DNA of 59,492 bases. Source: Planctomycetota bacterium (GTDB lineage: Bacteria; Planctomycetota; Brocadiia; Brocadiales; Brocadiaceae). Within the stretch, counting starts at the first letter, position 1. Every line of letters begins with the position of its first letter. The notes beneath the pieces were generated by a model. It did no database searches and was not told the DNA's origin. It saw nothing but the letters and a program-made list of their open reading frames with translations. The translations under genes and the position numbers were made by a program. The stretch is taken from the NCBI GenBank assembly GCA_016188675.1, contig JACPHJ010000069.1:1-59492 (forward strand). The letters run 5' to 3'. Shown piece after piece: positions 17,973 to 27,072 of the stretch.

Positions 17973-18198
17973 TGAAAATTCGAATAAATTGGTTAAAATG
18001 GCAATAAAATCATATTCTATTTATAATCTGGTAGTTAAGAATACGGTGCGTTTATATTCGTTATGAATGAAAATAAGGTTTATTATAAAGAATAAGGAAA
18101 ATTCTTCCCAGTCGATAGAAAATACCGTGGCGATTACTTCCCTTAAGGCTGGCACGTGGAATATTTTTACACTGGATGATTAATTTTTATGCAATTTC

Positions 18199-19110
18199 TT
18201 ATCTGAGGAAATCAAGAAGGGTGGGTTGTATGATTTTTGCACCAGTTTGTAGAGATGACTGCAGGACGTTTTCCTGGTGTTGTAGATCCATAATTAATGA
18301 TGCCATATCGGCGTCTTCGGTGTATGAGACCAATTCTTTTAACGCTGCCTGTGAATTATCCAAGCTGTTTGCAGTCAACTCTAGCCTGTTTGCCTTTGCA
18401 CCATATTTGGTAATCTCTGTCGACAGGGCATCTGATGCTGTATTCAAATCGCTTCGCAGGCTTGAAAAGGTGGATGAATCAAAGGTACCTGCTTTGAGAT
18501 TATCTCGCAACGATATCAATGTGGAGAAAACCTTATTATCCTGGAATAATTTACCTCCAGGCAGGTTTACTTGTATAAATGTGTTGGGACCTATTTGAAA
18601 TTTAATTTCTTCATTATTTCCACCGTAAGATACGGAAGATATTGTGCCGCTGCTGTCTCGTGTGGCTGCGAAGGCATGTGTATGTGTCTTTGTGCCGGAA
18701 AATATGTATCGGCCATCGTTATCTGTATTTGTGAATTGAAGAACAGACTCCGTCAATTCGTTTAACTCGCCTGCAATGATCTCTCTTTCTGACTGTCCAA
18801 GGGTATCGTTGCTTGCCTGTATGGTTAGTTCTTTGATCTTAGAAAAGATATCCTGTATACTTTCGAGTGTGTTGGATGTGAAATTTATCTGTTCTTTGGC
18901 AGTTTCGGTATTATTTAAAAATTGTTTTACCTGAAACTCTTCTGATTTTAATCCAAGTACTTTCCTGGTGCCAGAGGGGTCATCCGAAGGGCGGTTTATC
19001 TGTTTCCCGCTGGACAGCTTTTCTTGCGTCTCCTGCATTTTCTTATAGTTCAAACGGATATTAGAAAGCGTTGTGCGGCTTAAGCTTTCCTGGGTTACTC
19101 TGAATGGCAT
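18199..19110 (-). CDS. flgL: Hook-filament junction protein FlgL (HAP3)
   Basis: 303 residues, the usual FlgL length. The N-terminal flagellin-like D0/D1 helices are clear (RVTQESLSRTTLSNIRLNY, then KLSSGKQINRPSDDPSGTRK), and NDGRYIFSGTKTHTHAF marks FlgL rather than flagellin. The C-terminal helix ends in LIMDLQHQENVLQSSLQ. FlgL sits between FlgK and the filament. It follows flgK, but 281 bases of dispersed repeat DNA separate the two. The start ATG 19110 has a GGAGG site. No flagellin gene is present in the window. Confidence 0.92.
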   Translation of the reverse strand: MPFRVTQESLSRTTLSNIRLNYKKMQETQEKLSSGKQINRPSDDPSGTRKVLGLKSEEFQVKQFLNNTETAKEQINFTSNTLESIQDIFSKIKELTIQASNDTLGQSEREIIAGELNELTESVLQFTNTDNDGRYIFSGTKTHTHAFAATRDSSGTISSVSYGGNNEEIKFQIGPNTFIQVNLPGGKLFQDNKVFSTLISLRDNLKAGTFDSSTFSSLRSDLNTASDALSTEITKYGAKANRLELTANSLDNSQAALKELVSYTEDADMASLIMDLQHQENVLQSSLQTGAKIIQPTLLDFLR

Positions 19111-19130
19111 ACTGACCTCCTAACCCGACC

Positions 19131-19229
19131 GAGTCGGAAAGGTAGCGCGGGTGGTTTATCGTTCGACTGAGATCACGACGAAGTCCTCCGCCAAAGGCCG
19201 ATCACAAGGGATTCAGCGCTACATTTATT
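19131..19229. repeat. Dispersed repeat family B, copy 1
   Basis: About 100 bases bounded by GTAGCGC (19142-19148) and GCGCTAC (19216-19222), preceded by GAGTCGGAA. It shares these ends, GCGGGTGGTT and CACAAGGGAT with the copy at 32960-33030 in the same orientation. It lies between flgK and flgL. Confidence 0.7.
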
Positions 19230-19246
19230 GTTAAATTTGTCCTATT

Positions 19247-19334
19247 AAGTTCCCCTTAATAAAGGGGGGTTCAGGGGGGGGTGTTTTCCCCGAGTTTTTA
19301 CAACCCCCTTGCCCCCTTTTCTAAGGGGGATTTT
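19247..19334. repeat. Dispersed repeat family A, copy 1
   Basis: A purine/pyrimidine-skewed element with CCCCTTAATAAAGGGG at one end and CCCCCTTTTCTAAGGGGG at the other, able to fold on itself. Its reverse complement matches 31293-31385 along most of its length, including the TTGTAAAAACTC centre. It directly follows a family B repeat. Confidence 0.75.
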
Positions 19335-19391
19335 ATGCCTGCGCCTTTTTAATACTGCGGTAGAAAAGGTGGCGCTAAAACGCAGTTATAA

Positions 19392-21359
19392 CTATAACGT
19401 GCCTAATAACCCATCTACGAGTCCGTTAACAATTGAGATATATTTTGCAGAGGCTTGATAAGCCTGTTGAAATCTTACCAGATTGACCAACTCTTCATCC
19501 ACAGAGACGCCGGATATTTCGTCTCTTCGATTTTCAAGGCTGGTTTCTATTGCAGTATAGCTCTCCTCGGATTTGTAAGCATTGCTTGCTTCTTCTCCTA
19601 ATGATGATGCAATCTGATGCAGATAGTCAGCGAATGTGGTATTATTTATGGCGCTGGTGTTATCCTGCAATGCTGCCAGACGTAATGCGTTTGTGTTGTT
19701 TCCGACTTCCCCTGTTGATGCCGCAATTAGAGAGACATCATTACTTATATTTGTGTCTACGGCGATATTTGAGGCGTCTGTGCCGCTAAAGAAGGAATTT
19801 ATTCCTAATGCAGCCAGGAGATTTGTTGTATCTGAGTCACTTATAACATCTAGTGTGAAATTGTCTCCGGCGCTAATCGTACCACTGGAGAGAGAAAGAG
19901 ACACGCCATTTGCAACATTTAACGTGTTCCCCGCTGTGTAAGTGCTTCCTACATCGAGTGTCGCTACAACTGTTCCACCGCTGTTTTTTACTTCTATCTG
20001 AAGACCCGATGTAGTTCCAATTGTGCCCGACCCTAAAGCAGTGAACGTATATACATCATTGGTATTTCCGGAGTATACGCCGGATACTGAAGCCGTAGAC
20101 GTTCCCAATGTTCCTGGATTTGGGTCCAAGGCGTATGAAAAATTGAATTTGTAGCCTGCGGCGGCGCCAATCTGAAGTTTGTTGTCACCCACAGATGCTG
20201 TAATATTGCCCGCGGCACCGCTTGTACTACTATTTATTGCATTTTTGACGTCGGTGATGGAATTTGTTGCGGCGTTCACGGAAATTTTATTCTTTGTTAC
20301 TGCTCCGGTACTTGTGTTTGTTACCGTTATATAAATGCTACCGGTGGAGGGCGTAATTGTTAGTCCAGCAGCATTAAGCGCTGCCGTGCTGCTTGATACA
20401 GAATTGGCTGCTTTTATACTGGCAAATCCACCTGATAGACCTACACCCTCACTATGAATACGATTAATGTCTTTTATAAGACCAGCCGCAAGGGTATCGA
20501 ATTTTTTGTCATAATTAACAATCGTTGTATTATAAAAGTCTTGTAATGCTTTTATTTCTCCGCTTTTGAAAATGTATTTTGACACTTTATTAGAATCCGT
20601 AATGCTGAGATTGCCTGATGTATCTACATTATAACTAAGGTTTGTTGTGCTGGTGCCTGAGACTAACGTTCCCCCCGGTGTCAGGACATCCGTCATTCCA
20701 TTATTTTGTGTTTGTACTGTTATGTTTGTAAGTTTGCTGAGATCGTGTAATAATAATTCTCGCTTATCCAATAAATCGTTGGATTCGAGACCTTTAGTCT
20801 TGAGTGACGCGATTTGTTTATTTAAGTTTGCAATATTTATGCTCAGTGTGTTGATATCGGATAATTTGTTTTCTATACTTTGTTTAATAAATGTTTTCAT
20901 TTGATCCAGTTCACCGACGATTCTTTGAAAGGTGTCGGTCAGTGTGTTGGCGTTTTCCAGAAATGTTGAACGGATACTTATGTTTTCGACGTTTTGCGAA
21001 AGATCATTAATGCCTTTGAAAAAGGACGCTAATGCATTATTCAGGCTGGAATCCGAAGTTTCGTTAAAAACGGTTTCCAGTTCTTTAAGATATTGACTTT
21101 TTATAGAGGCGCTGCCAATAGACGATGAAATGTCTCTGAGACGGCTGTTGAGGTAGTCGTCCTTGTGCCTTATAATCTTTACCAACTCAACACCTTGCCC
21201 GATTGTACCCGCGGATGTAATATTGGGATTGCGTGCGGCCAGGACAGACGATTGTCTTGTATAACCCTTTGTATTAGAGTTTGAAATATTATGGGACGTA
21301 ACCAACATGGCGCGTTGGGCAGTTAATATACCGCTTAAGCCAATTTGTAAATCGGACAT
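19392..21359 (-). CDS. flgK: Hook-associated protein 1 FlgK
   Basis: 655 residues, longer than the E. coli protein (about 547) because of an expanded Thr/Ser/Gly-rich middle region (about residues 290-520) that probably forms exposed D2/D3 domains. The rod-family N-terminus is clear (GLSGILTAQRAMLVTSHNIS, then SNTKGYTRQ), as is the C-terminal coiled segment VDEELVNLVRFQQAYQASAK. It caps the hook and joins it to FlgL. It follows flgN by 15 bases in the same operon. Confidence 0.93.
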   Translation of the reverse strand: MSDLQIGLSGILTAQRAMLVTSHNISNSNTKGYTRQSSVLAARNPNITSAGTIGQGVELVKIIRHKDDYLNSRLRDISSSIGSASIKSQYLKELETVFNETSDSSLNNALASFFKGINDLSQNVENISIRSTFLENANTLTDTFQRIVGELDQMKTFIKQSIENKLSDINTLSINIANLNKQIASLKTKGLESNDLLDKRELLLHDLSKLTNITVQTQNNGMTDVLTPGGTLVSGTSTTNLSYNVDTSGNLSITDSNKVSKYIFKSGEIKALQDFYNTTIVNYDKKFDTLAAGLIKDINRIHSEGVGLSGGFASIKAANSVSSSTAALNAAGLTITPSTGSIYITVTNTSTGAVTKNKISVNAATNSITDVKNAINSSTSGAAGNITASVGDNKLQIGAAAGYKFNFSYALDPNPGTLGTSTASVSGVYSGNTNDVYTFTALGSGTIGTTSGLQIEVKNSGGTVVATLDVGSTYTAGNTLNVANGVSLSLSSGTISAGDNFTLDVISDSDTTNLLAALGINSFFSGTDASNIAVDTNISNDVSLIAASTGEVGNNTNALRLAALQDNTSAINNTTFADYLHQIASSLGEEASNAYKSEESYTAIETSLENRRDEISGVSVDEELVNLVRFQQAYQASAKYISIVNGLVDGLLGTL

Positions 21360-21374
21360 ATCTTTCTCTTCTCC

Positions 21375-21875
21375 CTAGATTTCTGTATCGATTAAAACCA
21401 TAGGCAGTTTATTTCCCTGAACTTTACCGGACTGTTGATATGTGCTGTTTTGAAAAGCAGAGGAACAAAATATCTTCATGATATCTTCAGTAACATCGAG
21501 TGAATAACGGGTCAGGGTGGCATTGGTTTCATTTAAATTCTGCAATTGTTTTAGGGACTGTTTTAATCTGCCTATCAGCATGTTGAGTTTCTCGCCGTGC
21601 AGAGTGTCCATGCTGTCTGTTAAAGAATTTAGGGTAATTTCATTCTCTTTGACGTCGCATTCCCGACAGTATCTTTCCAATAAATTCTGTCTTTTGTTTT
21701 CGAGGAGCATTATTATCTCAGTCTGGTTCTTTTCTTGATAAAGTAGCGTTTCAAGTCCTTCAATATTTCCGGATATCAGATATTGTTTCTTCGTTTTTGC
21801 GGTATCAAGCAGGTTGTCATAGACGACGGATAATCGCTCGAATGTTTCAATTAGTTCGTGTAACAATTTATTCAT
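21375..21875 (-). CDS. flgN: FlgN-like export chaperone
   Basis: A 166-residue, almost wholly helical protein (LLHELIETFERLSVVYDNLL at the N-terminus, then repeated Leu/Lys/Glu heptads) in the position expected for FlgN, the chaperone for FlgK and FlgL. Sequence similarity in this family is low, so the call rests on helical character, length and position directly before flgK. Its ATG overlaps the flgJ stop as ATGA. The C-terminal 40 residues look disordered, as in other chaperones of this class. Confidence 0.75.
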   Translation of the reverse strand: MNKLLHELIETFERLSVVYDNLLDTAKTKKQYLISGNIEGLETLLYQEKNQTEIIMLLENKRQNLLERYCRECDVKENEITLNSLTDSMDTLHGEKLNMLIGRLKQSLKQLQNLNETNATLTRYSLDVTEDIMKIFCSSAFQNSTYQQSGKVQGNKLPMVLIDTEI

Positions 21876-22207
21876 GATTGTCCCTTATGCTGCATTAATT
21901 GTTTGTAGATTGTAGGCGCAATTCCAAGACCTCCCTTTGCTGCGATATCCTGCGCGAGGGCTGTGTGCATTATTTCTGTATATGTTTCCATTCCCGCATT
22001 GTTTTCGTCGGATAACTCCGATTTAGGCACGGTTTCCCACATAGCCTTGATTACGTAATTGATCAGGATTGATTCAAAATCCTGAGATGATTTCTTCATG
22101 GCGGCATCGTCTTTATTTATGTCTTTTTGCTGATTTATATTTTTGATCGTTTCAACACACGATGGTTGAGAAAGCAATAGAGGATTTATTGAAGAATAAT
22201 ATTCCAT
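21872..22207 (-). CDS. flgJ: Rod-binding protein (FlgJ N-terminal domain only)
   Basis: 111 residues matching the rod-binding domain of FlgJ: KKSSQDFESILINYVIKAMW and SDENNAGMETYTEIMHTALA, then GGLGIAPTIYKQL. The muramidase domain that completes FlgJ in enteric bacteria is absent, as in many phyla. A separate lysozyme-like enzyme would be needed to open peptidoglycan for the rod and is not in the window. Lies between flgI and flgN. Confidence 0.88.
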   Translation of the reverse strand: MEYYSSINPLLLSQPSCVETIKNINQQKDINKDDAAMKKSSQDFESILINYVIKAMWETVPKSELSDENNAGMETYTEIMHTALAQDIAAKGGLGIAPTIYKQLMQHKGQS

Positions 22208-22244
22208 AACAAGCTCCGTTATAAGAGAATAATTTCGTTTATTA

Positions 22245-23390
22245 TTACATGATTACAAGTTCAGCATGAAGGGCGCCTGCCCTTTTTATAGCTTGAAATA
22301 TCGAAATCAGATCTCGAGGAGTCACCCCTAATAAATTGAGAGCACGCGCAACGTCGGATATTGTCACTCCTTCCTGGAGTACAAGGAGTCTTTTTTCTTC
22401 CTCGGCTATTTGGATATCTGTTCGTTTTACTTTTTCCGTTTTGCCGGATGACAGTGCATTCGGTTGTGAGACCTCCGGTTTTTCACTTATGGTAATACTC
22501 AGATTGCCATGAGCGACGGCGACGGTGGCTATCCTGACATTTTCACCGGCAACGATCGTGCCCGTACGCTCGTTAATGATGACCCTGGCAATGCTATCCG
22601 GGGTGATATATAGCTCTTCGATGTTGGCTACAAATCGTACGATAGTGTTTTCAGATTGAAAATCCGGAGGAGGTATAATATTGACAACTGCTGAGTCTAC
22701 TGCTTTTGCAGTGTTTGGGTACAAATTATTAAGTACTTCAACCAGGCGGTTTGCAGTTGTAAAATCAGGGTCTCGCAAGACGACACTCAAAGATTTCCCA
22801 TATAAAATGGAAGACTGTATTTCTTTCTCAACAATGGCGCCATTTGAAATGTACCCAGTTGTAGATATGTTTTTGCGCGTAGATTGCGATTGTCCCTCCA
22901 CATTATATCCACCTATAGATAAAGGCCCTTGTGCCACTGCATATACTTCATTGTCTGCGCCTTGCAAGGCGGTCTGGAGCAGGACGCCTCCTTCCAGACT
23001 CTTAGCATCGCCAATAGAAGAAATAATTATATCGAGTTTATCCCCGGGTCTTGCAAAGGCCGGGATGTTTGCAGTGATCATCACGGCGGCAACATTTTTT
23101 GAGAAAAAATCAGAATCAGAAATTAGCACCCCCATCTTTTGAAAAATATTTACGGCCATCTGTCTTGTTATTTTGAATATCTGACTGTCGCCGGTTCCTT
23201 GAAGTCCAATAACAAGGCCGTACCCATAAAGCTGGTTGTCACGAACACCCTGGATATAAGCGATATCTTTGACGCGAACGGCAGCTTGTGCAGATTTATA
23301 TGGCGTCGCGAGGAATGGAACAAGTGCGATGAAGAAAGATATTACCGAATATCTTAAGAAAGTATTTATAGTATGGACATTGATTTTCAT
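22245..23390 (-). CDS. flgI: Flagellar P-ring protein FlgI
   Basis: 381 residues including a signal peptide of about 36 residues (hydrophobic YSVISFFIALVPFLATPY, cleavage likely after AQA). The FlgI hallmark VRVKDIAYIQGVRDNQLYGY follows, then GLVIGLQGTGDSQ, and the C-terminal VARALNLLGVTPRDLISIFQ segment is complete. It forms the periplasmic P ring around the rod in peptidoglycan, implying a Gram-negative envelope together with FlgH. It lies 25 bases after flgH. Confidence 0.94.
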   Translation of the reverse strand: MKINVHTINTFLRYSVISFFIALVPFLATPYKSAQAAVRVKDIAYIQGVRDNQLYGYGLVIGLQGTGDSQIFKITRQMAVNIFQKMGVLISDSDFFSKNVAAVMITANIPAFARPGDKLDIIISSIGDAKSLEGGVLLQTALQGADNEVYAVAQGPLSIGGYNVEGQSQSTRKNISTTGYISNGAIVEKEIQSSILYGKSLSVVLRDPDFTTANRLVEVLNNLYPNTAKAVDSAVVNIIPPPDFQSENTIVRFVANIEELYITPDSIARVIINERTGTIVAGENVRIATVAVAHGNLSITISEKPEVSQPNALSSGKTEKVKRTDIQIAEEEKRLLVLQEGVTISDVARALNLLGVTPRDLISIFQAIKRAGALHAELVIM

Positions 23391-23414
23391 AAAGTATGTA
23401 CCTTTTTGTCTAAT

Positions 23415-24035
23415 TTAAAATGGCCACACAACTTCTCTGATACGGTTCCACCAGCCTCGTTTGCCTGCCCGTGTCAGGAATCCTTTGCCTTCGAGAGTTA
23501 TGCTGGCATTTGCAATGGAAGAAGATTGTATCTCATTGTCAATGCTGATATCGATAGGCCGTACAATACCAGATAATTTAATGTTGTACTTTTCACTGTT
23601 AATGTTAACGTCGCGATTACCCTCGATGATCAGATTGCCATTGGCAAGTATTTCTGTAACGACGGCTGTAAGTTCTAAATTAATATTGCGGTTGCTTTCA
23701 TAATCTCCTTTACCACTGAAATTATGGCTTGTATCGGCTGTAATGTTGGGTAAATATCCACTAATATCTTTTATTTTTGATAAAAAATTAGATGAATCCA
23801 CGCTGATGCTATGACTATTGCTGCTGTCAGCGCTGGAATCTTCTTTACCGGTAATCTCCGTCGATTCACTAATATTTACTGTTACTATATCTCCGATTCC
23901 CCTTGCCCTGTTATCGCTGAAAAGGTTTGTATTCAGCGTAATTCGCTTTTTCCAGATTGAATCCGCCTGTATGTTACTACACAAGATTAACATTGTCATG
24001 CCTGCAAAAAAACATACTGTGAATTTGTTTTTCAT
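23415..24035 (-). CDS. flgH: Flagellar L-ring protein FlgH (no canonical lipobox)
   Basis: 206 residues. FlgH landmarks are ARGIGDIVTVNISEST near residue 45, GNLIIEGNRDVNINSE near 133 and LSGIVRPIDIS near 153. FlgH is usually a lipoprotein. Here the N-terminus is MKNKFTVCFFAGMTMLILCS followed by NIQADSIW. A Cys is present, but with Leu at -1, which does not fit the lipobox. Cleavage by signal peptidase I after NIQA looks likelier, so anchoring in the outer membrane may differ. It is placed between flgA and flgI. Confidence 0.9.
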   Translation of the reverse strand: MKNKFTVCFFAGMTMLILCSNIQADSIWKKRITLNTNLFSDNRARGIGDIVTVNISESTEITGKEDSSADSSNSHSISVDSSNFLSKIKDISGYLPNITADTSHNFSGKGDYESNRNINLELTAVVTEILANGNLIIEGNRDVNINSEKYNIKLSGIVRPIDISIDNEIQSSSIANASITLEGKGFLTRAGKRGWWNRIREVVWPF

Positions 24036-24044
24036 AATTGTCTC

Positions 24045-25016
24045 TCAAAATACAATTTTAACGGAAGTAGAATTTTCTACCTTGCCATATAAATCCTTAT
24101 TAGAATCAATATTTTTGATTCTGATAACCTTCCCCATATAGCCATCCTCTTTTGCCACTCCTTTTGTTACAACATGAAGATTGCCCGCTTGAACGGACAC
24201 CTTGATAAAATCGCCTTTTTTTATGAGAGGCGGATTATCTATCATCTCGGCGGTAATTGGTATGTTCGGCAGGATTGACCGTACGGCACGTTTTCCGATA
24301 AGGTCTTCTGTATTATCAAATGTTATTCCCGCCAGCTTTGTGGTTTCCATCCGTTTGACCACAAGGTCATCCGCTGCCAGGATGTCGTGTCTGTTTATTT
24401 TTTTAGTGGGAATTACTATATCCTCGTATGTCCGTATGTTAAAAAATACGGGTGTTTTCACATATTGTTTCTCGTTTATGGATATGCGAACAATGAGTTG
24501 GACATTACCCCTGTCTTTGTTGGTATCAATTTGCGAAATCTCCCATCGAATATCACCTCCATTGTCCGGTAACAACTTATCCATAGGCGACCTGTCTGAT
24601 TCGATGATTATTTCACTTTCGGGTCTTGATAGTTTTGACAAAAGGTATTCTTTTGCCTTTCTGATGATTTCCTCCCCGGTAATGGTTATTGAATCCACAG
24701 AGATCAATGATGAAGTCGTACTGCCGTAAGTGATCTCTTTCAAGTCGATGCCTTCATCTATAAAGCGGGCACTAAGAGTGTCTTTTTCTATTTTTCTGAC
24801 GTTGCCTGGCCACGGCGTGTTTCCAATGGAAATATTATTTACCCTTTCCAAAAGAGATGGATTATTGCATGAAACGTATGCAATATCGCCCAGTACCATT
24901 TGCTTTTCAGGAAGTGTTACTTTATCTTTGATTTCGATGTTAATCTTTTCTCCTACAGCAGTGTGTATGATGGAGAAAATTGCAACCGGTAAAATTATTA
25001 AGATGTTTAATTTCAT
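24045..25016 (-). CDS. flgA: Flagellar basal body P-ring formation chaperone FlgA
   Basis: 323 codons from the ATG at 25016, chosen over 25043 because it gives a clean signal peptide (LNILIILPVAIFSIIHTAVG). The C-terminal SAF domain is typical of FlgA: KKINRHDILAADDLVVKRME, then DLIGKRAVRSILPNIPITAE and IKKGDFIKVSVQAGNLHVV. The N-terminal half contains LGDIAYVSCNNP. FlgA is a periplasmic chaperone for P-ring (FlgI) assembly, and the gene lies upstream of flgH and flgI as expected. Confidence 0.9.
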   Translation of the reverse strand: MKLNILIILPVAIFSIIHTAVGEKINIEIKDKVTLPEKQMVLGDIAYVSCNNPSLLERVNNISIGNTPWPGNVRKIEKDTLSARFIDEGIDLKEITYGSTTSSLISVDSITITGEEIIRKAKEYLLSKLSRPESEIIIESDRSPMDKLLPDNGGDIRWEISQIDTNKDRGNVQLIVRISINEKQYVKTPVFFNIRTYEDIVIPTKKINRHDILAADDLVVKRMETTKLAGITFDNTEDLIGKRAVRSILPNIPITAEMIDNPPLIKKGDFIKVSVQAGNLHVVTKGVAKEDGYMGKVIRIKNIDSNKDLYGKVENSTSVKIVF

Positions 25017-25067
25017 ATTTAATCTTTCTTTTTGTTTTATCATTATTCCATATAAAAGTTTGCTACT

Positions 25068-25847
25068 TTATGTGAGGTTGTTAATGGTGGACAGCATTTC
25101 GTCACTGGCCTTTATTGCCCTGGAATTAATCTCATAGGCGCGTTGGGCCGTAATGAGGTTAACGAGTTCCGTAACCGTTTCAACATTTGAATTCTCAAGG
25201 GAACCCTGATAAGTCTCGCCGGTTCCTTGTTCGCCAGGAGCAGAGACGATAGGTGCCCCTGATGCTATGGTTTCCGCATACATATTCCTGCCAAGATTAT
25301 CTAAGCCCGCTGGATTAGGGAAATTTGCCAACATGATTTGCCCTACGTTTTGGATAGCACCGTCGGCTCCTTTTACGTATACCGTTCCATCGGTTCCAAT
25401 TGAAATTTCTTTGGCATTTTGTATGGTAATGTTTGGTGTTACCGGCAGACCCTCTGCCGTTACCAGCTCACCCTTACTATTTAATTCAAATGCGCCATCC
25501 CTTGAATATGCGATAGTGCCATCTGGACGGCTGATTTGAAAGAAACCGTTACCTTCAATTGCAACGTCTAAAGATCGGTTGGTGGTCTGTTGGTTTCCTT
25601 GCGAGAATACCTTGGTAGTCGAAATCGGTCTTACACCACCGCCCAATTGAATACCCGAAGGAATCTCGAAACCTTGAGCAGATTCGGAACCCGCGATGTA
25701 TTTTTTATCATAGAGAAGGTCTTGGAAGTTGACCTGGCTTCTTTTGAATCCCGTGGTGTTTATGTTTGCCAAGTTATTCGAAACATTATCCAAAAAAAGC
25801 TGCTGTGCCTTCATTCCCGTAGCGGCAGTATATAGAGCCCTTATCAT
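25068..25847 (-). CDS. flgG: Distal rod protein FlgG
   Basis: 259 residues, the normal FlgG size. It starts MIRALYTAATGMKAQQLFLD followed by NVSNNLANINTTGFKRSQVN and LLYDKKYIAG. It ends with the rod/hook family motif SNVETVTELVNLITAQRAYE, then SRAIKASDEML. FlgG forms the distal rod passing through the L and P rings. It is second in the flgF-led operon, 21 bases after flgF. Confidence 0.95.
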   Translation of the reverse strand: MIRALYTAATGMKAQQLFLDNVSNNLANINTTGFKRSQVNFQDLLYDKKYIAGSESAQGFEIPSGIQLGGGVRPISTTKVFSQGNQQTTNRSLDVAIEGNGFFQISRPDGTIAYSRDGAFELNSKGELVTAEGLPVTPNITIQNAKEISIGTDGTVYVKGADGAIQNVGQIMLANFPNPAGLDNLGRNMYAETIASGAPIVSAPGEQGTGETYQGSLENSNVETVTELVNLITAQRAYEINSRAIKASDEMLSTINNLT

Positions 25848-25868
25848 AATGACCTCCTTTTAAGTATG

Positions 25869-26600
25869 TTATGATGCAAGTTGTATGAGTTTTTTTAACG
25901 ATTCATCAATAGAGTCGGTGACTTTGTGGCCAACTTGAAAACCCCGCATATTGGCGATCATATTAACCATTTCATCTACTGCATTTACATTGGATTTTTC
26001 AAGATAACGGCTGGCGATTTTAAAATCCGCTAAATCCTCCGGTTGCTGTGCATTCTCTGCTATCTTATAGGCACAACCCCCAACAGACTCGAGTGTGCTT
26101 AATTTAGAAACTTTAAAAATACGCATCTTTCCAATTTCCTTGCCATCAGCAACAATACTCCCATTATCTTTTATGGAAACACTTTTAGTCTTTTGCGGGA
26201 TTTGAATCTCGCCTCCGTTGCCTAAGAGAGACCATCCTTCCGGTGTGACAACTTTCATATCACGAGATAGCATAAATTGCCCCTTTCTGGTATACAGGGT
26301 ATCGCCGTTTGCGGCCTTAACGGCAAAGAATCCATCGCCTTGTATAGAAATGTCAAGGTCATTGCCTGTATATTCCAGCATGCCTTGTGAAAAATCTGTG
26401 GCAACCTTACCCAGGCTGCTTCCGGTTCCACTTGCGGTATTAGTTTTTCCTTCAGTGGAACCAGACATATAAGACTGGAAAACAGCCACATTTTTCTTGT
26501 ACCCGGCAGTGTTAATATTAGCGAGGTTGCGGGCGATAACTGCCTGGTAGTCACCTTGGCTTACCATGCTTGAAGCGCCAGTAAATAGTCCGACAATCAT
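25869..26600 (-). CDS. flgF: Flagellar basal-body rod protein FlgF
   Basis: 243 codons from the ATG at 26600; a start five codons earlier is less likely because GGAGG lies seven bases before 26600. The N-terminus MIVGLFTGASSMVSQGDYQA then LANINTAGYKK and the C-terminal NVNAVDEMVNMIANMRGFQV are those of a rod protein. Position directly before flgG makes FlgF the best assignment. It heads the flgF-G-A-H-I-J-N-K run, 43 bases after a sigma-54-type site. Confidence 0.88.
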   Translation of the reverse strand: MIVGLFTGASSMVSQGDYQAVIARNLANINTAGYKKNVAVFQSYMSGSTEGKTNTASGTGSSLGKVATDFSQGMLEYTGNDLDISIQGDGFFAVKAANGDTLYTRKGQFMLSRDMKVVTPEGWSLLGNGGEIQIPQKTKSVSIKDNGSIVADGKEIGKMRIFKVSKLSTLESVGGCAYKIAENAQQPEDLADFKIASRYLEKSNVNAVDEMVNMIANMRGFQVGHKVTDSIDESLKKLIQLAS

Positions 26601-26642
26601 GTTTATCCTCCACATTAAGAACAGAAATTTGTTAAATTATCA

Positions 26643-26658
26643 AGCAATCCAGATACCA
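26643..26658 (-). promoter_or_regulatory. Sigma-54-type promoter upstream of flgF
   Basis: The minus strand reads TGGTATCTGGATTGCT. It matches TGG at -24, has the exact spacing and carries TTGCT at -12; CAC is replaced by TAT. It lies 43 bases before the flgF start, comparable to the fliW and fliK sites. Confidence 0.6.
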
Positions 26659-26960
26659 AACACCTGAACAAATGTTCACAATATATACTTCCCTTGTAAG
26701 ATACCTTGTAACAATGCATTCCGGACGTATTGAAAGTTGTGGATAAAGTATTCAAAAGGGGGTTTTAAGAAACGTGTCAAATAAATCGGATACATATTTC
26801 CTGGTAGCCTGAATAAATTTTCCTGGTGACAAAAAGAAATGTTTAAAAAATTTACATGATGTTAAAATATGAAACTATGGGAAGGCAAACCGCAGAATAT
26901 TGGAAGGACAAAAGGACTCATAAGTAACAATGATTCATAGAACAGAAATGGTAAAGCAGA

Positions 26961-27004
26961 GAAGTTGGGAAGATAAACTAATTACTTTTCATCTTCCCAA
27001 CTTC
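26961..27004 (-). terminator. Hairpin downstream of flgE
   Basis: A perfect 14-base inverted repeat (GAAGTTGGGAAGAT, 16-base loop, ATCTTCCCAACTTC) starting 69 bases after the flgE stop. There is no T run, so it may terminate weakly or act as an mRNA-stabilising stem. Confidence 0.45.
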
Positions 27005-27072
27005 AATTTATAGTTTGTAGTCTTTATACCCATCGACAGTGTGGGTAATTCGGTTACTGTACTATGTTTTTA

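Larger units (their letters stand above)
26601..27072. other. Non-coding gap between flgE and flgF
   Basis: No gene is visible. It holds the sigma-54-type site (26643-26658) for flgF and the hairpin (26961-27004) downstream of flgE. The rest is AT-rich DNA without recognised structure. Confidence 0.6.

Noticed and set aside
18150..18165. TGGCAC followed by GTGGAATATT on the plus strand, resembling a sigma-54 -24 box.
   Set aside because: The -12 box TTGC is missing and it points away from any nearby gene.
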